Source of the DNA: Bradyrhizobium sp. Ai1a-2
GTDB taxonomy: Bacteria > Pseudomonadota > Alphaproteobacteria > Rhizobiales > Xanthobacteraceae
Length of the DNA: 64,000 nucleotides
NCBI RefSeq assembly: GCF_000426245.1
Contig: NZ_AUEZ01000005.1
Coordinates: 140,309-204,308 of the forward strand
Direction: 5' to 3'
The notes under the pieces are model-generated. The model was not told the DNA's origin, did no database searches, and saw only the letters and a list, made by a program, of their open reading frames with translations. Of the stretch, positions 52,609 through 61,428 are shown in pieces. Position numbers and translations under genes: made by a program. Numbering within the stretch: the first letter of the stretch is position 1; each line of letters begins with the position of its first letter.

Positions 52609-55600
52609 GTGCAGGAGATTGCCGAGTGGCTTGATCGAATTGGTCTCGGGCAATACGCGCAGCGTTTTGCCGAACACGAGATCGACGTCTCCGTTCTGCC
52701 CCACCTGACAGATGAAGACCTGAAGGACATCGCGGTTCCGCTCGGGCACCGACGGAAAATCCTTGCAGCCATCAACGAGCCTGCAGCCCTCGCCCAAGGC
52801 GCCTCCGAACGCCCCGCGGCGCCGATCGAGCCGAAGACACCGGATACTGCGGAGCGCCGTCAGGTCACCGTTATGTTTGCCGACCTGGTCGGTTCGACGG
52901 AACTTTCAGCGCGCATGGATCCTGAGGACTTGCTGGCCATCATTTCGACCTACCTGAAGCGTGTCACGGAAACCGTGCGGCGCTTCGACGGCTTCGTGGC
53001 CAAATATATGGGCGACGGCGTTCTCATCTATTTCGGTTATCCCGAGGCTCACGAGGATGACCCGGAGCGCGCGGTGCGGGCCGGACTGGAGCTGATCCCG
53101 GCAGTATCCGCCATCAAGGTTCCGGCCACGCTGCAAATCCGCGTCGGCATCGCGACCGGGGTGGTGATCGTGGGAGATTTCAACGGGTCGGGCGACGCCG
53201 AGGAACGCGGCATCGTCGGTGAAACTCCAAACCTGGCCTCGCGGCTGCAACAGATCGCGTTGCCCAACATGGTGGTCATTGCTGACGGCACCCGGAGGCT
53301 GGTCGGCAATCTGTTCGAGCTGCAGGATCTCGGGAGAAGAGACCTCAAGGGCATACAAGGCGACGTGCGCGTGTGGGCGGCGCTGCGCCCCAGCTCGGTC
53401 GCGAGCCGCTTCGAGGCGCTGCACGCGGGCGCGCTGACGCCGCTGGTGGGCCGGGAAGAGGAAATCGAGTTGCTGCTTCGGCACTGGTCAAAGGCCAAGG
53501 CCGGAGAAGGTCAGGTGGTGCTGATTTCCGGTGAAGCAGGGATCGGCAAATCACGGCTCACCTTCGGCCTGTCGGAGCCGCTTGCCCGCGAGCCGCACAT
53601 ACGCCTGCGTTACGTCTGTTCGCCGCAGCATACCGATAGCGCGCTTCATCCGATCATCAGCCAGTTGATGCGCGTCGCTGCATTGGAAGACGATGACGGC
53701 CCGCAATCGAAATTGGACAAGCTCGATGCGCTGCTGGCGCAGAACTCGACCTCGCCTGAGGATGCGTCCCTGATCGCCGAGTTGCTGTCGCTGCCCAACG
53801 ATGGGCGCTACCCTCCGGTTGAGGTCGAGCCGCAGTTGCGTCGTCAGAAGACGCTGGCCGCTCTCTGTTCGCAGCTTGAGGCGCTGGCACAGATCAGTCC
53901 CGTGCTGATGATTGTCGAAGATGCGCATTGGACCGATCCGACCAGCCTCGAATTGTTCACCCGGGTGGTGGATCTGGCCGCAAGACACCGGCTCTTGATG
54001 CTCGTCACTTTCAGGCCGGAATTCAGCCCGCCCTGGACCGGGCGCTCACATGTGGCTGCGCTGACGCTCAATCGGCTGACGCGGTGCGACATCGATTGCC
54101 TCATCAAGGAAGTCGTCGGCATCCGGTCGCTGCCGGCAGGCATCCGTCAGGACATCATCGAGCGCAGCGACGGCGTTCCACTGTTCGCCGAGGAAATGAC
54201 CAAGGCGGTGCTGGATGCGGAGGGTGAGAACGAAGCGCGCCGGGCTGCCGCAGGAAAGCCGAAGTCGGTGGTGCCGGTCCCGGCGAGCCTGCAGGCCTCG
54301 CTGATGTCGCGGCTCGACCGGCTCGGCTCGGCGAAAGACATAGCGCAGGTTGGCGCGGCAATCGGCCGGGAATTTCCTCACCTGCTGCTGGCCGCCGTGG
54401 CGCGAAAGCCGCCGGCGGAATTGGACGCCGAGCTTGACCGGCTCGTGGCGGCGGGTTTGTTGTTTCGAGAGGGCAACCCGCCGCATGCAAGCTATTTGTT
54501 CAAGCACGCGCTGGTGCAGGACGCAGCCTACAGCACGCTGTTGCGCGAGCCGCGGCGCGCGCTGCATGCGCGTATCGCCCAGGTCCTCGAAAACGAGTTC
54601 CCGGAAATCTCCGAGAGCCAGCCCGAGCTGCTGGCGCGCCATTACATGAACGCCGACCTGATCGAGAAATCGGCGCGCCTGTGGGGCAAGGCGGGTCAGC
54701 GCTCACAGGAGCGCTCGGCGCTGGCCGAAGCCGCAGAACAACTGACCCACGCCCTGGCGCAAGCCGCGACCTTGCCCAGCACGCCCGACCTGCGGCGCGA
54801 GCAGATCGTTTGGCAAACTGCGCTCGTGAACACGCTGATGCATGTCAAAGGATATGGCGCGCCCGAGACCAAGGCGGCCGTGGCTCAGGTGAGAGCGCTG
54901 ATCGAGCAGGCGGAGCGGCTCGGAGAATCTCCCGACGACGCGTCATTGCTGCTCTCGGCGCTGTTCGGGCAGTGGCTGGTCAATTTCATCAGCTTCGATG
55001 GCGAGGTTGCGCGAGAGCTCGCCGCGCGGTTTCTTGCGCTCGGCGAGAAGGAGGGGACGACGGTACCGCTCATGGTCGGCCACCGCACCATGGCGAGCAC
55101 GCTTGCGTTCATGGGGGACCCGGTCAAGGCTCTGGCGCACTACAACGAGGCGCTGGCGCTTTACCGCCCGGCCGAGCACCGGCGATTGATGACGCGATTT
55201 GGCCAGGACCTCCGGGTGACGTGCCTGGGCTTTCGTTCAATGGCCTTGTGGCTGCTTGGCTATCCCGACGCCGCGCTGAAAGATGCAGACTGCGCGCTGA
55301 TGGAAGCACGCCAGATTGAACATGCCGCCACTTTGATGTTCACGCTGAATTTCCCGATCCTCGTCAACACCTATTGTGGGAATTACGACGTGGCGAACGA
55401 GCATCTCAAGGAACTCGTCATCCTGGCGGAGGAGAAGCGTGCCCCATTCCGAAAGGCGGAAGGGGTATTGCGGCGGGGCTATATCCTCACCCTCATGGGG
55501 AAGGCCACGGAGGCAGTCAATACGGTCACGTGCGGTATTGATCTATGGCGGTCGGCCGGATCGACCATATTCACGCCGGAGCACCAGTTCATGTTGGCAA

Positions 55601-55977
55601 TCGCGCATGCGGATGCTGGCCAATTCGATGATGCCTGGCGCTGCATCGACAAGGCAATGACGGCGATGAAAGCTACCAAGGAAAGGTGGTGCGAAGCCGA
55701 GGCGCATCGCGTTGCCGGCGAAATCGCGCTCAAATCGCCGCAGCGGGATGTGGCGAAAGCGCAAGCGCATTTCGAGCGATCCCTGACCGTTGCGCGAGCC
55801 CAGCACGCCAAATCGTGGGAACTGCGCGCAGCCATGAGCCTGGCAGGGCTCTTGGCTGAACAGGGCAACCGACAGGCGGCCCGTGACGTTCTCGCCCCGG
55901 TCTACGATTGGTTCACCGAAGGTTTCGACACACGCGATTTGCGAAACGCCAGCGCCCTGCTTGGCGAGCTTCGTTGA
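52609..55977 (+). CDS. SAM domain / class III adenylate cyclase / ATPase / TPR signalling protein (copy 2)
   Basis: A 1122-residue paralogue of the protein at 2301. SAM-like 2-58 (EWLDRIGLGQYAQRFAEHEI); cyclase 83-262 with metal D92 (FADLVGST) and D136 (YMGDGVLIYFGY), then GETPNLASRL with T207, N209 and R212; ATPase with Walker A GEAGIGKS (308-315) and Walker B LMIVEDAHWTD; TPR-like helices to the end, closing YDWFTEGFDTRDLRNA. Start is GTG with GGGAGG upstream. Cytoplasmic, probably producing cAMP in response to an unknown partner or metabolite. Confidence 0.95.
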   Translation: MQEIAEWLDRIGLGQYAQRFAEHEIDVSVLPHLTDEDLKDIAVPLGHRRKILAAINEPAALAQGASERPAAPIEPKTPDTAERRQVTVMFADLVGSTELSARMDPEDLLAIISTYLKRVTETVRRFDGFVAKYMGDGVLIYFGYPEAHEDDPERAVRAGLELIPAVSAIKVPATLQIRVGIATGVVIVGDFNGSGDAEERGIVGETPNLASRLQQIALPNMVVIADGTRRLVGNLFELQDLGRRDLKGIQGDVRVWAALRPSSVASRFEALHAGALTPLVGREEEIELLLRHWSKAKAGEGQVVLISGEAGIGKSRLTFGLSEPLAREPHIRLRYVCSPQHTDSALHPIISQLMRVAALEDDDGPQSKLDKLDALLAQNSTSPEDASLIAELLSLPNDGRYPPVEVEPQLRRQKTLAALCSQLEALAQISPVLMIVEDAHWTDPTSLELFTRVVDLAARHRLLMLVTFRPEFSPPWTGRSHVAALTLNRLTRCDIDCLIKEVVGIRSLPAGIRQDIIERSDGVPLFAEEMTKAVLDAEGENEARRAAAGKPKSVVPVPASLQASLMSRLDRLGSAKDIAQVGAAIGREFPHLLLAAVARKPPAELDAELDRLVAAGLLFREGNPPHASYLFKHALVQDAAYSTLLREPRRALHARIAQVLENEFPEISESQPELLARHYMNADLIEKSARLWGKAGQRSQERSALAEAAEQLTHALAQAATLPSTPDLRREQIVWQTALVNTLMHVKGYGAPETKAAVAQVRALIEQAERLGESPDDASLLLSALFGQWLVNFISFDGEVARELAARFLALGEKEGTTVPLMVGHRTMASTLAFMGDPVKALAHYNEALALYRPAEHRRLMTRFGQDLRVTCLGFRSMALWLLGYPDAALKDADCALMEARQIEHAATLMFTLNFPILVNTYCGNYDVANEHLKELVILAEEKRAPFRKAEGVLRRGYILTLMGKATEAVNTVTCGIDLWRSAGSTIFTPEHQFMLAIAHADAGQFDDAWRCIDKAMTAMKATKERWCEAEAHRVAGEIALKSPQRDVAKAQAHFERSLTVARAQHAKSWELRAAMSLAGLLAEQGNRQAARDVLAPVYDWFTEGFDTRDLRNASALLGELR

Positions 55978-56007
55978 CGACCCTGCCGCAACGAAGCTTC
56001 GCCGTTT

Positions 56008-56027
56008 TCAGACCTCGCGAGGTCTGA
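56008..56027. terminator. 20-base perfect palindrome between convergent genes
   Basis: TCAGACCTCGCGAGGTCTGA lies between the stops of the cyclase (plus) and FAD enzyme (minus) genes. It can form a 10-bp stem in either transcript; no long T-run follows, so it is a probable but not canonical bidirectional terminator. Confidence 0.6.
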
Positions 56028-56028
56028 G

Positions 56029-57390
56029 TTATTCAGCAGCCATTTGGGACAGTTCAAGCTGAACGAGCCGATCGACGGCCGGATCCTGGAGTGCGCTTGG
56101 CGGCTTGAGCAATTGCTGAACCTCCGCGAGCAGGCGGTGGACAGCGGGATCGTGCATCGCGGCCCGAAGCAGGGCTCCGTTGTATTGGAGCCGGCTCTCG
56201 AAATCTGCCGGGCGGTCGCCGCGCGTCTCGGGATAGACCAGATCCGGGATCGCCGACATGTTCCAGGGAGCCTCGACCAACGGCAGGCTTTCGGAAAAGA
56301 ACGCGGGCGCCAGTCGGGCAAGTGGATCGGCCTTGGTCACGCGCCCCTGCAGAAGCTGCTTCAGAAGGCGAGCTTGCTGCGCCGCCGCGCTCATGCCCTG
56401 GCCATAGACGGGGTTGAAGCGGCAGAGTGAATCGCCGATCGGCAGCAAGCCGCGCGGGAATTCGCCGAGCCGGTCGAAACGACGCCATACACTGGCCGGG
56501 AAAGCATAGCGTTCGAATCCGCTCTCTCGCTTGGCGTGCTTGATGGCGTTGTAGATCGTCTGCGTCTCAAGCCCCCGCGCATAGTCCATGAATCCTTCCG
56601 GCTCGTCCGGCGGCCGTTCGCCGAGCCGTCCCGAGAGCGTTAGAACCCAACGGTTGCCTTCGGCCGGCAACATAAAGCCGCCGCGGTTGCGTTCCGGCGC
56701 GTGCGGGTGAGTGGCTATGCCTCTCCAATCGGTGGGTGCATCCTCGGGAATGGCGAAGGTGGTGGTCGTATAGTGGAGATCAATACCAATGGCGATTTCA
56801 TCCGGGGTCGGCAGGCCAGACGAACGGAGAAGTGCCAAGGTTGGCGCAGCGCGTCCGGAAGCGTCGACAACGAGATCGGCTGTGAGGGTTTCCTGCCGCC
56901 CATCCGCGGTTTCACACACGACGCCTGTGACCATGGTGCCATCGGGCGAAGCGGTGATCTCGAGCACGCGGCATCCCGGCCGCATCGTCACATTGGTCAG
57001 CCGCCCGACCTGTCGGCGCGTGATCAACTCGATCAGCGGACGGGATGCGCAGTAGAGGAACCAGCCGAAATCGCGTGACGGAAGTGGACCGAGACCCGGG
57101 ATCTCCATGCGTATGTCGCGCGACATTCGAAGCGGCACCGAGCCGGCCTCTACCAGATCTCGCTCGAAATGCGGAAACAGATCGCTCAGCGCCCGCTGGC
57201 CGCCTGGCAGCAAAGCGTGCAGATGCCGGGCTTGTGCCGTGCCCAGTCGCGGCACCGCCTGATCCGGCAGGCGGTCGCGCTCAAGCACGATCACCCGTTC
57301 GAAGTGATCGGCCAGCGCGCCCGCTGCGGCCAAGCCGGCCATGCCCGCACCGATCACTACGACCTGTTTACCGATCACTCTGCCTACCAT
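56029..57390 (-). CDS. FAD-dependent oxidoreductase/monooxygenase-like protein
   Basis: A 453-residue flavoprotein. The dinucleotide-binding motif is VVVIGAGMAGLAAAGAL (GxGxxG at G14-G19), followed by VIVLERDRLP and the FAD block LPIGDSLCRFNPVYGQGMSA. It resembles FAD monooxygenases of the PHBH/geranylgeranyl-reductase group. ATG 57390 has GGAGAGG six bases upstream; a GTG at 57411 is less likely. Substrate unknown. Upstream on the same strand is the GMC oxidoreductase. Confidence 0.9.
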   Translation of the reverse strand: MVGRVIGKQVVVIGAGMAGLAAAGALADHFERVIVLERDRLPDQAVPRLGTAQARHLHALLPGGQRALSDLFPHFERDLVEAGSVPLRMSRDIRMEIPGLGPLPSRDFGWFLYCASRPLIELITRRQVGRLTNVTMRPGCRVLEITASPDGTMVTGVVCETADGRQETLTADLVVDASGRAAPTLALLRSSGLPTPDEIAIGIDLHYTTTTFAIPEDAPTDWRGIATHPHAPERNRGGFMLPAEGNRWVLTLSGRLGERPPDEPEGFMDYARGLETQTIYNAIKHAKRESGFERYAFPASVWRRFDRLGEFPRGLLPIGDSLCRFNPVYGQGMSAAAQQARLLKQLLQGRVTKADPLARLAPAFFSESLPLVEAPWNMSAIPDLVYPETRGDRPADFESRLQYNGALLRAAMHDPAVHRLLAEVQQLLKPPSALQDPAVDRLVQLELSQMAAE

Positions 57391-57538
57391 CGCAGTCCTC
57401 TCCTCGTCCACGCAGCGGTCTCGCGCTATGAAGAGACGAACGGGTTACAGCGTGATTTCAGCGCGGAACAAGCGCGTTACGATCGTAGTGCAAGCGATGA
57501 CCGCCTGATCCGAACACAAGTGTCCATCTGAGATTGCT

Positions 57539-59182
57539 TTACCCCGCGAGCACCAGATCGCTCGCCTTCTCGGCGACCGCGATTGTGGCCGCATTGGTCA
57601 TCGCCTGCGGGATCCCGGGGAACACCGAGGCATCGATGACGCGCAGACCTGCCACGCCCTTGACGCGCAAAGCCTCGTCGACGACCGCCCCGATGCGGCA
57701 AGTGCCAACAGGGTGATGGAATGAATCCGCCGCGCTAATGGCGAACGTGCGCAGGTCGCTGGCGGTCTTTGCCTCGGGCCCCGGATAGACTTCGTGCGCG
57801 CGCCAGTCGGCAAAGGCAGCACCGGCCCCGATCTCGCGGGCGAGCGAAACGCCCTCGACAAGAAGGTCCAGATCGGCCGGATCGGAGAGGTAGTTCGGAT
57901 CAATCAGAGCAGGAACCCGCGGATTGCCCGAGGCAAGTTTCACGTTGCCGCGGCTCCGGGGGCGCATCAGGCAAGACACCAGAACGTAAGCCGGTGGAGG
58001 CAACGGGCCAACACTCGGCAGGACGAACGGCAACGAAAGACACATCACGAGGTGATCCGGGCTGTCACCCGGATCGGTGTGCGGCGCGTACAGCAGAGCG
58101 TCGGCATGATTGTAGTGGGAGCGCGGCACCTCGCGCCGAGCGGCATACGCCACGCCCGCGACCAATAGGTGGTCTTCAAGATGGCGGCCCACATCCGGCT
58201 GGTCCACGACAACGGGAATGCCGAACGACCGGAGTTGATCGGCCGGGCCGATTCCCGAGAGCATCAGAAGGCGTGGCGAATCGATCGCACCGGCACAAAG
58301 CAGGACCTCGCTCTCAGCGCGCACCGAGCGTTCGGCAAGCCGCACGCCGATGCACCGTCCACCTTCGATCACGAGACCCAGCACTTCGGTGTTCGTCAGC
58401 AGATCAAGGGTCACGGCCTCCAGACTTCCGAGATAGGCCGTCGCCGCATCGTCGCGAGATCCTTCCTTGATGCTGAGCTGATTCCAGCCGACGCCGGTCG
58501 TGACCTCCCCTCCGATATCTGATGACATCCGGTATCCGAGGTCTTGCGAGGCCTCGACGAAGGCCGTTGCCACCGGATTGCGATCCGGGACGTCCGCGAG
58601 CGACAGGACGTGGAGCGGACCACCGCCACCCCGCCATGCGCTGGCACCGCCGGAAAAAGTTTCGGCGCGCTTGAAGTACGGCAGGAGGTCGGCCGCGCGC
58701 CACCCCTCGGCCCAGCGATCGTAAGCAGCCGGGTGGCCCCGCTGATAGGCCAGAGCATTGATCGTACTTGAGCCGCCCACGACCTTGCCGCGCGGACAGC
58801 GGATGATGCGGCCTCCCAACCCCGGTTGAGGGGTTGTCAAATAGCGCCAATCAAACTCACTGCCCTGCAGCTTGGGCCATTGCTGCGGATCTCTGATGGC
58901 CGCCAGCGTCCCTTCGCCGCCGGCCTCGACAAGAAGCACCCGTCGTCCAGCAAGAGCGAGCCGGTGCGCCACAACGCAACCGGATGAGCCCGCACCGACA
59001 ATGACGTAGTCGTAGGACGAACGAAGCTGCTCGGGCGATTGGAGCGTGCGGACGCCGGATGCGGCACCGGCGGACCGAGCCAGACTCGACAACGCCAAGC
59101 CGCCGCCAACCGTTGCCGCCAGGGCCCTGCGGCGATCGACCTGCCCGCTTGTGAAGCCGCCCCTGCGATCGCCGGAGATCAT
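57539..59182 (-). CDS. GMC-family FAD oxidoreductase with a possible Tat signal
   Basis: A 547-residue protein. The N-terminus has DRRRALAATVGGGLALSSLA, a twin-arginine-like export signal. The FAD-binding motif is YVIVGAGSSGCVVAHRLA; KVVGGSSTINALAYQRG and LCAGAIDSPRLLMLSGIGP are GMC signatures; the catalytic His lies in SFHHPVGTCRIG and the following Asn in AMTNAATIAVAEKASD. GMC enzymes oxidise alcohols such as choline, glucose or aryl alcohols. Likely periplasmic; substrate unknown. Confidence 0.93.
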   Translation of the reverse strand: MISGDRRGGFTSGQVDRRRALAATVGGGLALSSLARSAGAASGVRTLQSPEQLRSSYDYVIVGAGSSGCVVAHRLALAGRRVLLVEAGGEGTLAAIRDPQQWPKLQGSEFDWRYLTTPQPGLGGRIIRCPRGKVVGGSSTINALAYQRGHPAAYDRWAEGWRAADLLPYFKRAETFSGGASAWRGGGGPLHVLSLADVPDRNPVATAFVEASQDLGYRMSSDIGGEVTTGVGWNQLSIKEGSRDDAATAYLGSLEAVTLDLLTNTEVLGLVIEGGRCIGVRLAERSVRAESEVLLCAGAIDSPRLLMLSGIGPADQLRSFGIPVVVDQPDVGRHLEDHLLVAGVAYAARREVPRSHYNHADALLYAPHTDPGDSPDHLVMCLSLPFVLPSVGPLPPPAYVLVSCLMRPRSRGNVKLASGNPRVPALIDPNYLSDPADLDLLVEGVSLAREIGAGAAFADWRAHEVYPGPEAKTASDLRTFAISAADSFHHPVGTCRIGAVVDEALRVKGVAGLRVIDASVFPGIPQAMTNAATIAVAEKASDLVLAG

Positions 59183-59470
59183 TGGTCACCCCCCACTGCC
59201 AGTTGACCTTCACAGATCGCTTGGTTGCGCTTCTATATTACGCTTTTCTTTCCCGCCGGCGCAAAGTGGTTCCCGACGTAACACGCGCTGGGCTGATGAC
59301 GCTCCTCGATATCCGCGAGGCCGCAAGATGCATAAGAGCGGAAGTACGCCAACGCCTAGGGGTTTACGAGTTCAAATCGCCGCGACCATTTTGCCGAATT
59401 GCTCGATCGCCGCGGTGACTGGCCGCCGCAAATCCGCTATTTTCGCCGTCCGCTTCGCGAAGGTCGAAAC

Positions 59471-60277
59471 ATGGTGCGCGCCAGCAATGTAATGATCGGG
59501 ACGTTGGCGCTGGCGCTGATCGCCGGCGCGCTCGGCGGCTGGCTCGGCTACCGCAAATATGCCGGAATCCAGCGACAGGTGCCGTTCCGGGTGATCTTCG
59601 AGGGCCCGGCCTCGGGCCTGCGCCGAGGCGGCAGCGTGAATTTCGCCGGTGTGCGCATCGGCGAGGTGGAGTCCATCAGGCTCGACCGTCACCGCGTGAT
59701 CGCGATGATTTGGATCGAGAAAACAACGCCGATCAAGAAGGACACCCAGGTCGGCCTCGAATTCCAGGGCCTGACCGGCATTGCCGCGATCTCGTTCACC
59801 GGCGGCACCGACGCGGCGCCGCCTCCGCCGACCGGCCCCGACGGCATTCCGGAACTGACCGCCGACCCGTTGGGCACGATGGGCATCCAGGAAAAGATCC
59901 GAGTCGTGCTGCGCAATGTCGACACGGTGATCAACGACAATGAGGATGCGATCAAGGACACGCTGCGGGGATTCGAGACCTTCACCGCCTCGCTGTCGAG
60001 CAATGGCGAGAAGATCAGCAGCGTCATCAGCACGGCTGAAGCGAGCGTCAATGCCGTTGACGACGGCATGAGCCGGACCGAAGCGTTCCTGAAGAGCCTC
60101 GGCAGCGACAAATATGGCGGCGAATTGCTGCCGACCGTCATCTCGCTGCGCGAACTGATCGAGAGCTTCGACAAGAAGTCCGGCGCGCTGATGGCCGATA
60201 CAAGGAAGATGCTCGGCGATATCAGCCAGTCCGTGAACCAGGCGAACCGGAAATTTGGCGGAACTGGCGGCCGCTAG
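59471..60277 (+). CDS. MCE/MlaD-domain lipid-transport-like protein without ABC partners
   Basis: A 268-residue protein anchored by one N-terminal helix (VMIGTLALALIAGALGGWLG). The MCE domain follows at about 38-118 (VIFEGPASGLRRGGSVNFAG, VGLEFQGLTGIAAISFTGG), then a helical region. MCE proteins bind lipids in the periplasm and normally pair with MlaE/MlaF; no permease or ATPase gene is near, so it is an orphan or works with distant partners. ATG 59471 has AAGG upstream. Confidence 0.9.
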   Translation: MVRASNVMIGTLALALIAGALGGWLGYRKYAGIQRQVPFRVIFEGPASGLRRGGSVNFAGVRIGEVESIRLDRHRVIAMIWIEKTTPIKKDTQVGLEFQGLTGIAAISFTGGTDAAPPPPTGPDGIPELTADPLGTMGIQEKIRVVLRNVDTVINDNEDAIKDTLRGFETFTASLSSNGEKISSVISTAEASVNAVDDGMSRTEAFLKSLGSDKYGGELLPTVISLRELIESFDKKSGALMADTRKMLGDISQSVNQANRKFGGTGGR

Positions 60278-60286
60278 GCAGCGCCT

Positions 60287-60379
60287 CGTAGCCCGGGTGG
60301 AACGGAAGCGCAACCCGGGATCTCTGCCCCAACATCTGCGAGCGGTCCCGGGTTACGCTGGCGCTCCACCCGGGCTACG
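60287..60379 (-). repeat. dispersed palindromic element, type CGTAGCCCGGGTG, copy 2
   Basis: A 93-base element whose ends are CGTAGCCCGGGTG and its complement. Its minus strand matches the copy at 35458 (GAGCGCCAGCGTAACCCGGG near one end, TCCCGGGTTGCGCTT near the other). It lies just after the MCE gene. Confidence 0.85.
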
Positions 60380-60490
60380 AGGCGTCGATCTGCAACGACT
60401 GCGTCACATGCCGGGGCTAAGCTGGTATATTGTGTTCGAGCCGGCGAAGCTGGCATATTTCCGGCTGGTCTTGCGGATTGGGACAGAGGC

Positions 60491-61336
60491 ATGATTACCG
60501 TTCCGGAGCTTGCGGCCGACGCGCTGGGCAAATTCATCGCGAACTACATGCGGCGCCGGTTCGGCTCCTCGCAGGCGCATCTGGTGGAAATGGTGCCCTC
60601 GATCGCGCGGATCGCCATCGAATGCATCGGCAACAGCGACGCGCTCTACCACAATATCGAGCACACCATGCTGGTCACGCTCGCCGGACATGACATCATG
60701 CGCGGACGCGCGCTGCATACCCACATGCCCGCGGAGGACTATGCGCATATCATCATCGCCTGCGTGACCCATGACATCGGCTATGTCCGCGGTCTGTTTC
60801 GCGAGGACGACAATGACGGCTATCTCGTCGACCCCAGCGGCCGCAAGGTCACGCTGCCGCGCGGCTCCTCCGACGCGGCGCTGATGCCCTATCACGTCGA
60901 TCGCTCGAAAATGTATGTGATGGAGCGGATCGATGGCATGGCGCAGCTCGACAAGCGCCGCATCGCGCGCGCCGTCGAGGGCACACGCTTCCCGTCGAGC
61001 TTTCCAAGCGAGGACGAGGAAGTCGACGAGGAAGCCGCGCTGTTGCGCGCGGCCGACCTGATCGGGCAACTCGGCGACCCCCATTATATCCGCAAGGCCA
61101 ATGCGCTCTATCACGAGTTCGAGGAGACCGGGCTCAACCGGCAGCTCGGTTACAATTCGCCGGCCGATCTCATCAACCTGTATCCGCAATTCTACTGGAA
61201 TAGCGTGGCGCCGCATGTGCAGACGGCGATCCGTTACCTGAACGTCACCTCCAGCGGGCGTCAGTGGATTGCCAATCTCTACAGCAACGTCTTCCGCGCC
61301 GAGCGCGACATCTCGCTGTCGGGACCGCAGAAATAG
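60491..61336 (+). CDS. HD-domain/PDE-like metal-dependent phosphohydrolase
   Basis: A 281-residue protein. LYHNIEHTMLV gives H54 and H58, CVTHDIGY gives H94 and D95, and RAADLIGQLGDP gives a further Asp about 95 residues on. This is the HD superfamily metal site, and the spacing with YHNxxH recalls class I cyclic-nucleotide phosphodiesterases. The substrate is not established. GAGG precedes the ATG. Confidence 0.87.
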   Translation: MITVPELAADALGKFIANYMRRRFGSSQAHLVEMVPSIARIAIECIGNSDALYHNIEHTMLVTLAGHDIMRGRALHTHMPAEDYAHIIIACVTHDIGYVRGLFREDDNDGYLVDPSGRKVTLPRGSSDAALMPYHVDRSKMYVMERIDGMAQLDKRRIARAVEGTRFPSSFPSEDEEVDEEAALLRAADLIGQLGDPHYIRKANALYHEFEETGLNRQLGYNSPADLINLYPQFYWNSVAPHVQTAIRYLNVTSSGRQWIANLYSNVFRAERDISLSGPQK

Positions 61337-61428
61337 CCTTCTCATATGCGCCGCCGAGCGGCGCATGGCTGCATTCTTCCGGAGCGTCTTGTCGCTCGGG
61401 GAGAATCCGGCAAAAAGGTCGGGCAGCC

